From an uncultured Bacteroides sp. (GTDB lineage Bacteria > Bacteroidota > Bacteroidia > Bacteroidales > Bacteroidaceae): 64,000 bases of DNA. A program made the position numbers and the translations under genes. The DNA is taken from assembly GCF_902491285.1 (NCBI RefSeq), contig NZ_CABUHK010000023.1:3853-67852 (forward strand), in the 5' to 3' direction. Shown here one piece after another: positions 53,721-63,227 of this stretch (the first letter of the stretch is position 1; each line of letters begins with the position of its first letter). The notes under the pieces were generated by a model. That model did not search any database, had not been told where the DNA came from, and saw only the letters and a list, made by a program, of their open reading frames with translations.

Positions 53721-56609
53721 TTATCTCTGGATATTGGCTACTGCTTTCTTCAGATTGGCTACTCCTTTCCATACATCCAACAGGTGCAGGACACGCGCAT
53801 CTTCCGCTTTGCTATTATTGGCTGATAGCAGTTCCGCATAGATTTCCAATAGCTTCTTTAAGTCCTTAATTGGTTTTTCGGGAAGTTCGGCGAGCATTGC
53901 GGTCAGTAGTTTTTCCAGTTCCCGGTTGTGCAGCGGACTGACGTTCATCATCTGTTGCTGTATCAGGTCGGTCAGTCTTTTCAGAGGTCCCCATCCTGTG
54001 TCTTGGTGCGAGCCTAGAATCCTGCCTATGCGTGAACTGTCTATGCATCCTTTGTTTATACGTTCTATCCATATTTCGGCAGCGTAGGCACGGCTGGTCT
54101 TGTCGGCCACTAACATGCAACTGGCTTCCAGAAGATAAGAAATCTCATGCCATGTGTGTCTGAACTGATGGAATGTTTCTATCGTAGTTCGGGTCACGTT
54201 GACCTCCCTTACTTCATTTAACATCGGGTCGTATATCGCTTGGCAGATGCACCATGCCAATAATGGTTCCGGCGTATTGGGTGCCAGCCATAACAGACGC
54301 GGCAAATCTTTTGATATTTCGTCGAAATATTCTCCTTGAGGATAATATATTTCTACCAGCAGCGGATGTGGAGTGCGCGGGTGATACTCTGCTCTCTCGT
54401 TATATTTCCCTTTATTGATGATTCGGACGTTCTGCCCTTCCGGAAGATGAATGCTGATTGTAGAGGAAGTCCATTCTACCACTTTCTTAGTGTAATCTAT
54501 ATATGAATGAGATTCCAGATACGTTTTCCATGCGAAGTTTCCGGTCAGAAATTCACGCGGACTTTCGTTGTAGGGGAAGTCCTTAAATTCGGGATAGACC
54601 GTTTCCGGTGATTTGATAAGTCCTGCTGTCATCCACCATGCCGGATGCGTGAAGGGGGATTGGGGCGTAGACTCTTTCTCTCCGAACAGGAAGAGAAGCA
54701 GATTCCGGTATTCTCCTTCCAGTTCCTGAGTGATGGTGGAGAGTAGTTGAGCGGTGGTTTCATCCAATACCGTACGCGACAGTGCTATTTGCATATCCTG
54801 ACTATTAGGCTCAACATCTGCCTGTTGATATTGCTTCAATCTTTGTATGAGGATTGCCGGGTCGATAAACATGGGTATATGCGTAGGCGTGGAAAGCAAC
54901 GGCAGGCGGGGTTTGTTGCTTTCAAGCATATCTAAGGTATGACATAGTAATTGCCTGTGCACGCGGTGCTCTATTTGTTTATTTCTTTTTTTGCGGATGG
55001 TAAGCGATTCTAAATCACAGAATCCCCACTGTCCTCGTTGTACTTCATCTTTCTGCACCATTTTCTCGTGCAGGGCGTTCAGTTCTTTTCCTTCTTCGGG
55101 GAAACGTCTGATTAGTAGCTTTGAATAATCGACGAGGAAGGTTGCCATCATATTGTCCAATACGCCGGTGCGGGAATTTCCACCGCTTAGAATTAGTTTA
55201 TAGGCACGTTGAAGAATGGGCGTCCATTGGGGGATTTGCCCGGCTTCCAGTTGGGCGTCCCATTGTATCAGCGAACTGATAAATTGTTCGAAGTGATACA
55301 CTTCGTTTACTTCCAACACTTGGCTGGCTAAAAATATCAGGTCTTCGGTAGAGGTGATTTCCGGTATCCGGTTTTCTTCGCTGATGATGGGCGGGATAGG
55401 CTCATAGGATTCACTGATAAAGGAAGCGTTGTTGGTTGTCGGGTTTGCCGGGGGGATGTCAGAGTAGCTGCCTTCTAAATAAGGTTTCAATTCTTGTTTG
55501 ATGCCGGTCAACATGGTATCTGCATAAACGGAAAGGGCTTCTTTCAATGTTGCCGATTCTGTGTCTCCGTAGGTCTGAATCAGTTTTACTATTTTACTTT
55601 GGATAGATTCTTCACGGCTCATTAGCCCTTGTGCGGCGGCACTGCAGATGGCGCCGCGGTATTCTTTTCTTTCTTTCGCCAGCTTGTTGAGGATGGCCAG
55701 CGTATTTTGATGGACTGCCTTTACGTCCGAAGCAAACAGGATGGAAGTCTGGTTCAGAAATTCTTCTGTCGGGAATTGGGGGTGACTGCACAGGTTCTTC
55801 AGCAATTTGAGTATGATATTTGTCGGACGGCTGTGGGGGCACGAAAGGACGGCAAATAGTTCCGGTTGTAACTCCAATTGTTCCTCTACGCTGGGGGCGA
55901 GTGCTTCGAACATGCCGGCAAACCAACTGCACAGGTTTTTATTCATGTTCCGGTTGACGGCAAGCAGGGATTCTTTCAGTACGCGCATACGGTCCTGCAG
56001 TCCATTTTCGATGAGGTATCTGTAGGGGTAGTAAGGGGAACCGCCATTTCGGCTGTCCATCCAGTTTTGTCCGCAGTCGTATTCAAAGAGGTACCAAATG
56101 TGCTCTTTCAGTGTAATTTCCCGTTTTTGCAATATGCTGGTGTTGTTGATATAGTTCACCAGATAGCCTGCTATGGTTTGTGGTGTTGGGGTGACAGTGA
56201 GAATTCCCTGTTCCAGCCAGTCCATTAGTATCTCATAATCCATATTATAGATGCCGCGGGAATCTTTTCCTTCACTTTCTTTGAAAAAGCTATTCAGCCA
56301 GGTGGGGATGTGCCACGAAATCAATTCTTTCAGTCGTTCGACATGTATACTCCAATAGTATTTACTATATTCTTTCTGAGGGTAGATGACGAGGGCGGTG
56401 AGGTTGAGGATACGCTGTTGTTCGGGAGTGGCGCGTGTACCGTATATGTTTGGCTCTAGCTGGACGATCTTATTATAATGTTCTTCCTGTTTGTTGAGGC
56501 AGGGGACGAGGCTTTTACGTTCTTCCAGAGTCAGTCCTTGTAGAAAGGGGATGATGGCATCACCTTGTTGTTTTTCTACTATTTCGTTGAAACGTTCTTC
56601 TATGGTCAT
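53721..56609 (-). CDS. DUF6493-like large helical protein (copy B)
   Basis: A 962-residue cytoplasmic protein, mostly alpha-helical and HEAT-like, with no signal or membrane helix. It is a paralogue of the next gene upstream: both begin with an acidic helical segment (EERFNEIVEK), share WLxxF motifs, HPAWWMTAGLIKSPETVYPEFK and the C-terminal NRELEKLLTAMLAELPEKP block. It matches the Bacteroidetes DUF6493 type as I remember it. The start at 56609 (MTIEERF) avoids overlap with the upstream gene's stop. Function unknown; the linked SWIM zinc-finger gene suggests a shared complex. Confidence 0.7.
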   Translation of the reverse strand: MTIEERFNEIVEKQQGDAIIPFLQGLTLEERKSLVPCLNKQEEHYNKIVQLEPNIYGTRATPEQQRILNLTALVIYPQKEYSKYYWSIHVERLKELISWHIPTWLNSFFKESEGKDSRGIYNMDYEILMDWLEQGILTVTPTPQTIAGYLVNYINNTSILQKREITLKEHIWYLFEYDCGQNWMDSRNGGSPYYPYRYLIENGLQDRMRVLKESLLAVNRNMNKNLCSWFAGMFEALAPSVEEQLELQPELFAVLSCPHSRPTNIILKLLKNLCSHPQFPTEEFLNQTSILFASDVKAVHQNTLAILNKLAKERKEYRGAICSAAAQGLMSREESIQSKIVKLIQTYGDTESATLKEALSVYADTMLTGIKQELKPYLEGSYSDIPPANPTTNNASFISESYEPIPPIISEENRIPEITSTEDLIFLASQVLEVNEVYHFEQFISSLIQWDAQLEAGQIPQWTPILQRAYKLILSGGNSRTGVLDNMMATFLVDYSKLLIRRFPEEGKELNALHEKMVQKDEVQRGQWGFCDLESLTIRKKRNKQIEHRVHRQLLCHTLDMLESNKPRLPLLSTPTHIPMFIDPAILIQRLKQYQQADVEPNSQDMQIALSRTVLDETTAQLLSTITQELEGEYRNLLLFLFGEKESTPQSPFTHPAWWMTAGLIKSPETVYPEFKDFPYNESPREFLTGNFAWKTYLESHSYIDYTKKVVEWTSSTISIHLPEGQNVRIINKGKYNERAEYHPRTPHPLLVEIYYPQGEYFDEISKDLPRLLWLAPNTPEPLLAWCICQAIYDPMLNEVREVNVTRTTIETFHQFRHTWHEISYLLEASCMLVADKTSRAYAAEIWIERINKGCIDSSRIGRILGSHQDTGWGPLKRLTDLIQQQMMNVSPLHNRELEKLLTAMLAELPEKPIKDLKKLLEIYAELLSANNSKAEDARVLHLLDVWKGVANLKKAVANIQR

Positions 56610-56623
56610 AATTGTAGGGATGT

Positions 56624-59563
56624 TTAGAGGTTGTTCAGTGAAGTGATTACTTTCTTTAGGTTGCTGCTTGTAGTCCATTCCTGCAGGCGTTGGCGGAGTT
56701 GTTCGTCCGTAATCCTGCTATGGTTGTTGGATAGCAGTTCGAGGTGAAGTTCGAGTAGCTGTTTGAGTCCGGTGACGGGTTTGTCGGGCAATCCACAGAT
56801 AAATACGGTGAGCAGTTCTTCCAGTTGGCGGTTATGGAAGTTGCTTCGCTTGTACATGCTTTCGTACACTTGTGTGGTGAAGCGTTTCAGCGGTGCAAGT
56901 TCCATGCAGACAAGACAGGCGAGGATTTCTCCTACACGGCGGTTGTTTATTCTTCCGGCAGTGAGCCCTTCCACCCATAATTCTGCTGCATAGGAACGGA
57001 CTGTTTTGTCGGCAAAGAGCAGTGAGCCGCCTAGTAACAGCAAACTCATTTCTCTGAGCGGGCAATGGAAGGAGAGAAGCATGCGCAGAGCGTGGGCAAT
57101 GCTGCGTTTGCTGTCTTCCTGTGGAGTGCCGAAAGACATATAGCAGGTGATGATTTGTGCGATTAACGGCTCCGGGCGGTTGGGGAAACAGCATAGCAGC
57201 GGTTCCATGTAGCGGGAATCATCCATGTTGTATTTACTGTTGATAATCAGATGTTCCTGCCATAATTGATGGCTGTTTCGCTCGGCATATTCGTGCCATT
57301 TGTAGAACTCCAGTTGCAAGCGTTTGTCTATCTCGTATGAATTTTCTTTCGGTTTCAGTTCTTTCCATCCGTAATCCCCTGACAGAGAGTTGTGGGACAA
57401 TGTGTTACAGGAGAAGGATTTGAATGCTTTGAATTCTGTTTCCGGTTTTTTTACCAGTCCGGCCGTTATCCAAGCAGGTTGGTGGTTGTAGGGCGGCTCA
57501 GGTTGAGTGTCTTCATCCAGCAGGAAGAGGAAAAGATGCAGGTACTCGTCTTTCAATAATTGCCGGGCAGTGGCGATGGCTTCTTCCTTGTCTTCCATGG
57601 CACAGCGGGCGATAGCCAGTTGGAAATCCCATGCATTGGGCTTTGTGCCTGCTTTCTGATAGGCGGCAAGCCGCTGTATAAGTTCTGTGGACTGTATGTA
57701 TGCCGGAGTGTGGGTCGGAGCAGAAAGCAGGGGAAGCGTATTGCCGCCTTTGATTCGGCAGATAACGTCTATCCATAGCTTTTTGAAAGGGATAAAGCAG
57801 GTTGCGTTACTGTAACCCGGTTTCCAGTCGGCAAGCCGTTTGAAGGCGCGTTCGTCATAAGCGCCCCTGTTTGAATCTATTCCTTTCAGCTTTTCTTCCA
57901 GGCGGGTGAACATATTGCGCAGGAATCCCTGGGGAGTAGTGTCTGCCTGTGCCCATAAACGTTGGTATTCCAGTAGGAAAGTAGCAAGAAGGTCTTCGTA
58001 GGGCATCCAACTGCTGGCTACGATGTTCGCTGCCCGTTGGAATATGGGCTCCATCCGGCTGAAATCTTCTTCGTCCAGTTGGGGATGGAAAGCGATGATG
58101 GCCGCAATCGTGGTGTCTGTCTCCCAGCTCTCTTCCATGTCGAACAAGCGGCTGAGCTGGAACAGGAAATCTTCTTTGTTGGCAGGATACGGGATGCGGT
58201 TGTCTTCCCGGCAAATACGGATGGTTTCCGTAGATGGTTCCTCGGAAAGGAAATCTGCGGCTGTTGTGGTTGTTTCTGTATTTACAGCTTCTATGTAGGC
58301 TGTTTCTGTGTTGTTTGTTTTGTTTATGGATTGTGCGTTTTCTGTGGATTGTGCATTGAAAGTGGCGATAGTTGTTTGCGCACTTTGAAACATTTCCGGT
58401 TGATAAGCTTGCAGCGTTTCTTGAAGGAGAGATGAGGAAGCGTCACCATATTTTGCGATAAATCCGGCGGCTTTCTTTTGCAAGCTTTCGTCTTTCTTCA
58501 GGAATAACTGGCAGAGGGTGATGCAGCATGTTTCTCCCATTTCAGGATGCTGCGCGGCTATTTTTTCGAAGATGGCATGGATAGTGAGCAACGAGTTTTT
58601 GGGACTCGAAAAGAAAAGAGTGGTTACACGTTCTACGAATTCCTGATAACAGAATCCGTCTTCAGCTGCAATCTTCTTGAATTGTTGCAGCATTATATTT
58701 ATGGGTTTCGTGTAGGAAGAAGTGAATACTTGCATCATTTCTTCTTGTAGAGACAGTAGTTCTTCGGTAGTAGGCTGCAATGTCTCGAAGAATCCGGCAA
58801 ACCATCCTGCCATGTCTTTCTTGAAACCTCGGTGGAATGTGGCGAGCGTGGCTTTCAGTAGCCGGTTTCTGTCTATATGTCCGTCGAGGGAAAAGCGGTA
58901 GAGGGCAGCGCTGATACTTTCGTCTTGTGCTGTGATTCCCTCTTTGTAGGCACTTTTGGCACTCTCATCTTGATAACTGACAGATGAGTCGTATTCAAAA
59001 ATAGTCCATATATGCTCTTTCAGCATGATGTCCCGTTTGAGCAATAAGTTGCTGTTGAAAGAATCTTTCTTTTTCGGGTCGCTGGTTGCTATACGGATAC
59101 ATCCGGGGAGTAGGTGTGCAATGCGGCTTGGAGCAAGTTCCTTGAGGTACCCCATATCCATGAGTGACATGAGTTCTTCGTAGCTGAGATTGAAGTTGTT
59201 CCAACTTTTATCATCATTGATAAAGTCTGTGAGCCAGGTGGGACAATAGAGCGGGAGCAGTTTGCATATCAGGTCGAAGTTTATATTGTACGCCATATCC
59301 ATTTCTTTCTTGTTGGCACATACGAATTGCACGACCGCCAGGAAACGTGCCCTGTCACGGCTGCAAAACGTTTGACTGCTAAAGCCTGAGAACTTGCCTT
59401 TTATCCATTGCAAGTCCCGTATGACGGGTAGTAACTTGCGCCGCTCCTTCATCGGGAGTTCCAATAATTTCTTGATAAAAGGAATCAATACCTTTTCTTC
59501 TTTCTCCGGAGTGTCTTTGTAAGCCTTGGACAGCTTCTCCAATTCGTGTTTTAATTCTTCCAT
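56624..59563 (-). CDS. DUF6493-like large helical protein (copy A)
   Basis: A 979-residue paralogue of copy B (HQPAWITAGLVKKPETEFKAFK, NRQLEELLTVFICGLPDKPV). It is rich in leucine helices and has a Thr/Ala/Asn-rich low-complexity stretch near residues 400-440 absent from copy B, probably a flexible linker. The chosen ATG (MEELKHELEK) overlaps the end of the SWIM gene by 13 bases, implying translational coupling; an ATG 12 codons earlier is possible. Tandem duplication followed by clear divergence is the likely origin. Function unknown. Confidence 0.7.
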   Translation of the reverse strand: MEELKHELEKLSKAYKDTPEKEEKVLIPFIKKLLELPMKERRKLLPVIRDLQWIKGKFSGFSSQTFCSRDRARFLAVVQFVCANKKEMDMAYNINFDLICKLLPLYCPTWLTDFINDDKSWNNFNLSYEELMSLMDMGYLKELAPSRIAHLLPGCIRIATSDPKKKDSFNSNLLLKRDIMLKEHIWTIFEYDSSVSYQDESAKSAYKEGITAQDESISAALYRFSLDGHIDRNRLLKATLATFHRGFKKDMAGWFAGFFETLQPTTEELLSLQEEMMQVFTSSYTKPINIMLQQFKKIAAEDGFCYQEFVERVTTLFFSSPKNSLLTIHAIFEKIAAQHPEMGETCCITLCQLFLKKDESLQKKAAGFIAKYGDASSSLLQETLQAYQPEMFQSAQTTIATFNAQSTENAQSINKTNNTETAYIEAVNTETTTTAADFLSEEPSTETIRICREDNRIPYPANKEDFLFQLSRLFDMEESWETDTTIAAIIAFHPQLDEEDFSRMEPIFQRAANIVASSWMPYEDLLATFLLEYQRLWAQADTTPQGFLRNMFTRLEEKLKGIDSNRGAYDERAFKRLADWKPGYSNATCFIPFKKLWIDVICRIKGGNTLPLLSAPTHTPAYIQSTELIQRLAAYQKAGTKPNAWDFQLAIARCAMEDKEEAIATARQLLKDEYLHLFLFLLDEDTQPEPPYNHQPAWITAGLVKKPETEFKAFKSFSCNTLSHNSLSGDYGWKELKPKENSYEIDKRLQLEFYKWHEYAERNSHQLWQEHLIINSKYNMDDSRYMEPLLCCFPNRPEPLIAQIITCYMSFGTPQEDSKRSIAHALRMLLSFHCPLREMSLLLLGGSLLFADKTVRSYAAELWVEGLTAGRINNRRVGEILACLVCMELAPLKRFTTQVYESMYKRSNFHNRQLEELLTVFICGLPDKPVTGLKQLLELHLELLSNNHSRITDEQLRQRLQEWTTSSNLKKVITSLNNL

Positions 59564-60906
59564 TGTATTAATTTCTTTACTGCTAAAATGTGTTTGCAAG
59601 CTCCCCGTTCTCCCTGATTACTGCTGAACCAGGTGCAGGTGCAACGTTCTTTCTCGTTCTCCCTGTCTAAAATGACAGTGTGCCTCACTCCGCCGCTTCC
59701 TGCGACACGGGCTTCCACCCGGTTTCCGTCATTCGATATAATTTCGACTTTCTCTTCTTCCAGGAGTTTCTCCGCAGCCACCATTCGAGGATTGAGACTC
59801 ATAATCCGTTCGGTCTTGAAAGGCAGACGACGATAAAAGAAGCTGTTTTCATCCAAATCGAATCCCAGTAGTCCCATAGCCGCTAGTCGTGCTGAGAGGG
59901 AATCTACTTTATCCAGGTCAATGTGTTCTTCGATAGCAAAAAGGGTGGGGTTGAACTGTTGGTTGGCATAGCTGTACTTGTCCATAGCTTCTATCCATCT
60001 TTCCGGAATATCTTCGAGCAGGGCATCCAATGCTGCCCCCTCTCCTGAGAAACCGCGCCAGCATTCCCGTGAGAGAGAAAGACTGAAACGAACCGGGCCG
60101 AAATAGAGTTGCCAAGTGGTCGATTGCATGGTGGGGTGGACAAAGACTCTCAACTCGTCAGCGAACGGGAGTAAAGGCTCGAGTAACCGCAAACGATGAA
60201 GTCCGCCGATACATACGGAATTCAGACTTTTCACCGGTGAAAAGGCGGGTTTTTGACCGCGCATCACTAAATAATAGTCGCATTTTACGCTACTTTTCGG
60301 GAGAGTCTGAAAGAGTTGCAGGGTCTGTATACGATTGAAGGAATAGAGCCGTTCGGCTGCGGATTGATAGATTTGTACCGTAGTCAGTCCCTTTATCCAT
60401 TTCACGGGGAGAGGGACTTTGCGTTCTATTACTTTCTCACCTTTATTATATAGTCCCACTTCTTTCGGGCCTACCGACATCACGACTTTCTCTTGCCTGC
60501 CGATACTGCCTAAGGCAGAAATCATTCCTGCATTGAAGTCTACATTCGTTGTTCCGTTTTCCAGAAATTCCCCGTCGTGCCCATCGGGAAGCACGTCGAT
60601 CCTGGCATATACGCCTGCACAGTTGGAAAAACCTTCAAAGCGCAGACGGTTGTTGCCCGCCGTCACAATCGGGTCTTTCAGCATCGAGAGCTGTGCCGGG
60701 GTCAGGTTGAAACTGGACTGCACGACATTGGATAAAGCAATGAGGCAGCGTGCTGTCATATAAGGTTGTGTCAACTTCCCCCAAAAGAAACACGGTGCGT
60801 CTTTTTTTTCGATTTCGCTGTATTTGGCGAGGAATAGTTCGTCCTGCTCGGCAGAGCGTTGTAATGCGGAAGGAGCGGCATATTGGTAAGAGATTGTATC
60901 GGCCAT
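59551..60906 (-). CDS. SWIM zinc-finger protein
   Basis: A 451-residue cytoplasmic protein. The C-terminus carries a SWIM motif, C-T-C then about 13 residues then C-K-H (CTCTWFSSNQGERGACKH, about residues 422-440), expected to bind zinc and nucleic acid or protein. The rest (TISYQYAAPSALQRSAEQDE, VVMSVGPKEVGLYNKGEKVI) matches SWIM proteins in gene clusters with MoxR ATPases and von Willebrand proteins, although neither is present here. It heads the operon; a -7 box TATATTTG lies at 60941-60948 with a poor -33. Confidence 0.82.
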   Translation of the reverse strand: MADTISYQYAAPSALQRSAEQDELFLAKYSEIEKKDAPCFFWGKLTQPYMTARCLIALSNVVQSSFNLTPAQLSMLKDPIVTAGNNRLRFEGFSNCAGVYARIDVLPDGHDGEFLENGTTNVDFNAGMISALGSIGRQEKVVMSVGPKEVGLYNKGEKVIERKVPLPVKWIKGLTTVQIYQSAAERLYSFNRIQTLQLFQTLPKSSVKCDYYLVMRGQKPAFSPVKSLNSVCIGGLHRLRLLEPLLPFADELRVFVHPTMQSTTWQLYFGPVRFSLSLSRECWRGFSGEGAALDALLEDIPERWIEAMDKYSYANQQFNPTLFAIEEHIDLDKVDSLSARLAAMGLLGFDLDENSFFYRRLPFKTERIMSLNPRMVAAEKLLEEEKVEIISNDGNRVEARVAGSGGVRHTVILDRENEKERCTCTWFSSNQGERGACKHILAVKKLIQWKN

Positions 60907-61171
60907 AGATAAAAAAATAAGTGTTTGATTGTATATTGCCCAAATATAGAAATTAATTCTTTGTGAGAAAAGAAGTTGTGGGGATTTGCACTGTTTTTTT
61001 TATTGATAAAATCTATAATATGTCCGGATAATAAACGGCTTATCTCCTGTTTTTACAGGGGGGTAGATACAATTCTTTATAAATCGGAACTATTTTTTAT
61101 ATATGAAATAACTATTCTTTATAACTATTCTTAAATACTATCTACCATATTGCAATAAAGTAATACTTTTG

Positions 61172-61326
61172 TTCCCTGTAAATGTTTTAGCGACATAATC
61201 TAAATAAGTCTTATATTTTTTAAGAATATAAAAGAAACAGCTGTTTGTGAAAATCGCTAATATTGTTTGTTTTGTTTGTGTTATCCCATTTTGAGTCAGG
61301 TGTGATTTCAAAATGGGATTTTTTAT
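61172..61326 (+). ncRNA. Candidate structured small RNA
   Basis: A -7 box TACTTTTG at 61164-61171 (weak -33) is followed about 150 bases later by a perfect terminator. Between them, TTAGCGA (61187-61193) pairs with TCGCTAA (61254-61260), enclosing a smaller hairpin TTATATT/AATATAA (61211-61231) and the self-complementary AAACAGCTGTTT. No open frame of note. It lies upstream of the sigma-factor gene and is separated from it by the terminator. Not matched to any known family. Confidence 0.5.
61283..61324 (+). terminator. Strong rho-independent terminator
   Basis: Perfect 12-base arms (61283-61294 ATCCCATTTTGA; 61308-61319) and six T. It has no protein gene upstream on this strand, which is the main reason to suspect a small RNA. 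Confidence 0.85.
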
Positions 61327-61500
61327 TATACAACCGGCCAAATACCACCCGAATTCTATCTAAAATGACCTAAAAACTATCTGCTGATAGATTTTCCCCT
61401 AAACTATGTTTGTTCTTAACCTATCAGTTCTGTTGAAATCCTGTAAACTTGCAGCATCAAAATTATTACGACGAGTATTCACAATTTAAAAGTAACGTAT

Positions 61501-62004
61501 ATGAAAAGTTTAAGCTTCAAAAAGGACCTGGTAGGAGTACAGGATGAATTACTCCGCTTCGCTTACAAACTGACGACCGATCGTGAAGAAGCAAACGATT
61601 TGTTACAGGAAACGTCATTGAAAGCATTGGATAACGAAGATAAATATACCCCTGACACAAATTTTAAAGGATGGATGTACACGATAATGCGCAACATCTT
61701 TATTAATAATTATCGTAAGGTGGTACGCGACCAGACATTCGTTGATCAGACAGATAATCTTTATCATATTAATCTTCCACAGGATTCCGCATATGAAAGT
61801 ACAGAAAGAGCCTATGACTTAAAGGAAATGCGCCGCGTAGTCAACGCTCTGCCCAAAGAATACAGAGTGCCGTTCGCCATGCACGTATCCGGATTCAAAT
61901 ATCGTGAGATTGCAGATAAACTGAATCTTCCATTAGGAACTGTAAAGAGCCGTATATTCTTTACCCGCCAAAAATTGCAGGAAGAGTTGAAAGATTTCCG
62001 CTAA
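61501..62004 (+). CDS. ECF-type RNA polymerase sigma factor
   Basis: A 167-residue sigma-70-like factor of the extracytoplasmic group. Region 2 is visible in LLRFAYKLTTDREEANDLLQ and FKGWMYTIMRNIFINNYRK; region 4 has LPKEYRVPFAMHVSGFKYREIADKL-type helices with LPLGTVKSRIFFTRQKL. No anti-sigma gene follows; the downstream DNA is a terminator and a tRNA on the other strand. A possible -7 box TATGTTTG lies at 61405-61412. Target genes unknown. Confidence 0.93.
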   Translation: MKSLSFKKDLVGVQDELLRFAYKLTTDREEANDLLQETSLKALDNEDKYTPDTNFKGWMYTIMRNIFINNYRKVVRDQTFVDQTDNLYHINLPQDSAYESTERAYDLKEMRRVVNALPKEYRVPFAMHVSGFKYREIADKLNLPLGTVKSRIFFTRQKLQEELKDFR

Positions 62005-62082
62005 ACTTTAACTATAGAGCTTTTCAGTCAAAATCAATAGGTATTAGGGTAAAAAGAGGATTGGATAGGATTGTATAAAAGA

Positions 62083-62117
62083 AAAACTCCTGTGAGTTGA
62101 TACTTACAGGAGTTTTT
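62083..62117. terminator. Bidirectional terminator between sigma factor and tRNA-Met
   Basis: Arms ACTCCTGT and ACAGGAGT are flanked by A-runs and T-runs, so it can stop transcripts from both sides. Confidence 0.8.
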
Positions 62118-62119
62118 TG

Positions 62120-62193
62120 TGGACCAGCCTGGGCTTGAACCAGGGACCTCCAGATTATGAGTCTGTTGCTCTAACCAACTGAGCTACAAGTCC
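62120..62193 (-). tRNA. tRNA-Met (anticodon CAT)
   Basis: A 74-base tRNA with normal D-arm (AGCTCAGTTGGTTAGAGC), anticodon loop CTCATAA (anticodon at 62157-62159) and T-arm (GGTTCAAGCC). The acceptor stem has a T-T mismatch at pair 6-67 and a T-G pair at 5-68. The CCA end is not encoded. Elongator methionine is most likely; an isoleucine-2 tRNA (lysidine-modified CAT) cannot be ruled out. Confidence 0.9.
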
Positions 62194-62284
62194 GATGTAT
62201 CCATTTACTGGATGCGGTGACAAAAGTAGTGTTTTCTGTCGAATTATGCAAATCCTTTCGATAAAAAACTGCTATTCTTTCTTC

Positions 62285-62596
62285 TTAGAACTTATATTTC
62301 CGTTTCGGATTCTTGGGAAACCAGCCTTTTTGTACCCGTTCTTCCTGTTCGAAAACTTCTTTGATCGTCCAGAAGGAAGAGAAAGCAAAGACGCCCAACA
62401 AAGAAGACAGTATTACATTGTCAATGCTTAATGAAGCTATTACGCCGGCTATGCCAAGTATCAGAAATATCCACCAGCATTTTGTGCCCCAGTAATATTC
62501 GGCCTTTACCACGACAGGGTGAAAAAGGCCGATAATCAAAAAGGTGCAAATTCCGATGAATAACCCTGCGAGGTGATATTCATTTAGAAACTCCAT
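62285..62596 (-). CDS. DUF4491-like small membrane protein
   Basis: A 103-residue inner-membrane protein with about three hydrophobic helices (LAGLFIGICTFLIIGLFHP, CWWIFLILGIAGVIASLS, VILSSLLGVFAFSSFW) and a charged tail (EEQ/ERVQKGWFPKNPKRK). It fits the short DUF4491 family of Bacteroidetes; function unknown. It starts six bases after the Lrp-type regulator stop and is probably co-transcribed with it. Confidence 0.72.
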   Translation of the reverse strand: MEFLNEYHLAGLFIGICTFLIIGLFHPVVVKAEYYWGTKCWWIFLILGIAGVIASLSIDNVILSSLLGVFAFSSFWTIKEVFEQEERVQKGWFPKNPKRKYKF

Positions 62597-62602
62597 CGTA
62601 TT

Positions 62603-63067
62603 TTACTTTTCTACGCGGATGGGAATTTCTTTCTTGATGCTCTGTTCCAGAGAAATCAATGTCTCGGTAGCTACTACACCCGGTATCTCTTGCATTTTGT
62701 TGTTCAGCAGATCCATCAGATGTTCGTTGTCACATGCGTACAGCTTGGTCAGCATGGTGTACGGTCCCGTAGTGAAATGGCATTCTACGATTTCCGGAAT
62801 TTTTTGAAGTTCCGCTACAACAGATTTGTACATGGAGCCTTTTTCAAGTTTGATACCGACATATGTACAAGTTCTGTAGCCCAAAGATTTCGGATTAACA
62901 TGGTAACCTGAGCCTACAATGACACCTAGGTCAATCAGTCTTTGCACACGCTGGTGAATAGCTGCACGTGATACTCCACATTCGGCTGCTACGTCTTTAA
63001 AAGGGATGCGGGCATTCTGGGAGATAATCTCTAGGATCTGCCTGTCGAGGTTGTCTATTCTTTCCAT
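62603..63067 (-). CDS. Lrp/AsnC-family transcriptional regulator
   Basis: A 154-residue regulator with an N-terminal winged helix (DRQILEIISQNARIPFKDVA, then GVSRAAIHQRVQRL) and a C-terminal RAM ligand-binding domain (EIVECHFTTGPYTMLTKLYA). Members usually form octamers and respond to amino acids. A -7 box TATATTTG is at 63108-63115. The ligand is unknown. Confidence 0.93.
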   Translation of the reverse strand: MERIDNLDRQILEIISQNARIPFKDVAAECGVSRAAIHQRVQRLIDLGVIVGSGYHVNPKSLGYRTCTYVGIKLEKGSMYKSVVAELQKIPEIVECHFTTGPYTMLTKLYACDNEHLMDLLNNKMQEIPGVVATETLISLEQSIKKEIPIRVEK

Positions 63068-63171
63068 AATAATAAATTATAATTTCCAGTTGTTATCAAA
63101 TAGTAAGCAAATATAGAGATTTATTTTAATTATTCTTCTTTTCCGAGAAAAAAAATAGGAAAAAGCACAAA

Positions 63172-63200
63172 AAAGAGGTGCAAACGTTTTGCACCTCTTT
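63172..63200 (-). terminator. Terminator of the FKBP gene
   Basis: Arms AAAGAGGTGCAAA and its complement around a short loop; on the minus strand a run of T follows (CTCTTTTTT). It lies 28 bases past the FKBP stop. Confidence 0.8.
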
Positions 63201-63227
63201 CCTTTTTCTATTTAGACAGAAATTTTC

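Noticed and set aside
52888..53772. Longer start for the M15 dipeptidase at 53772
   Set aside because: The extra 37 residues overlap the upstream gene and would bury the signal peptide.
61138..61341. 67-residue minus-strand frame
   Set aside because: Overlaps the candidate small RNA and its terminator, has no promoter and no coding character.
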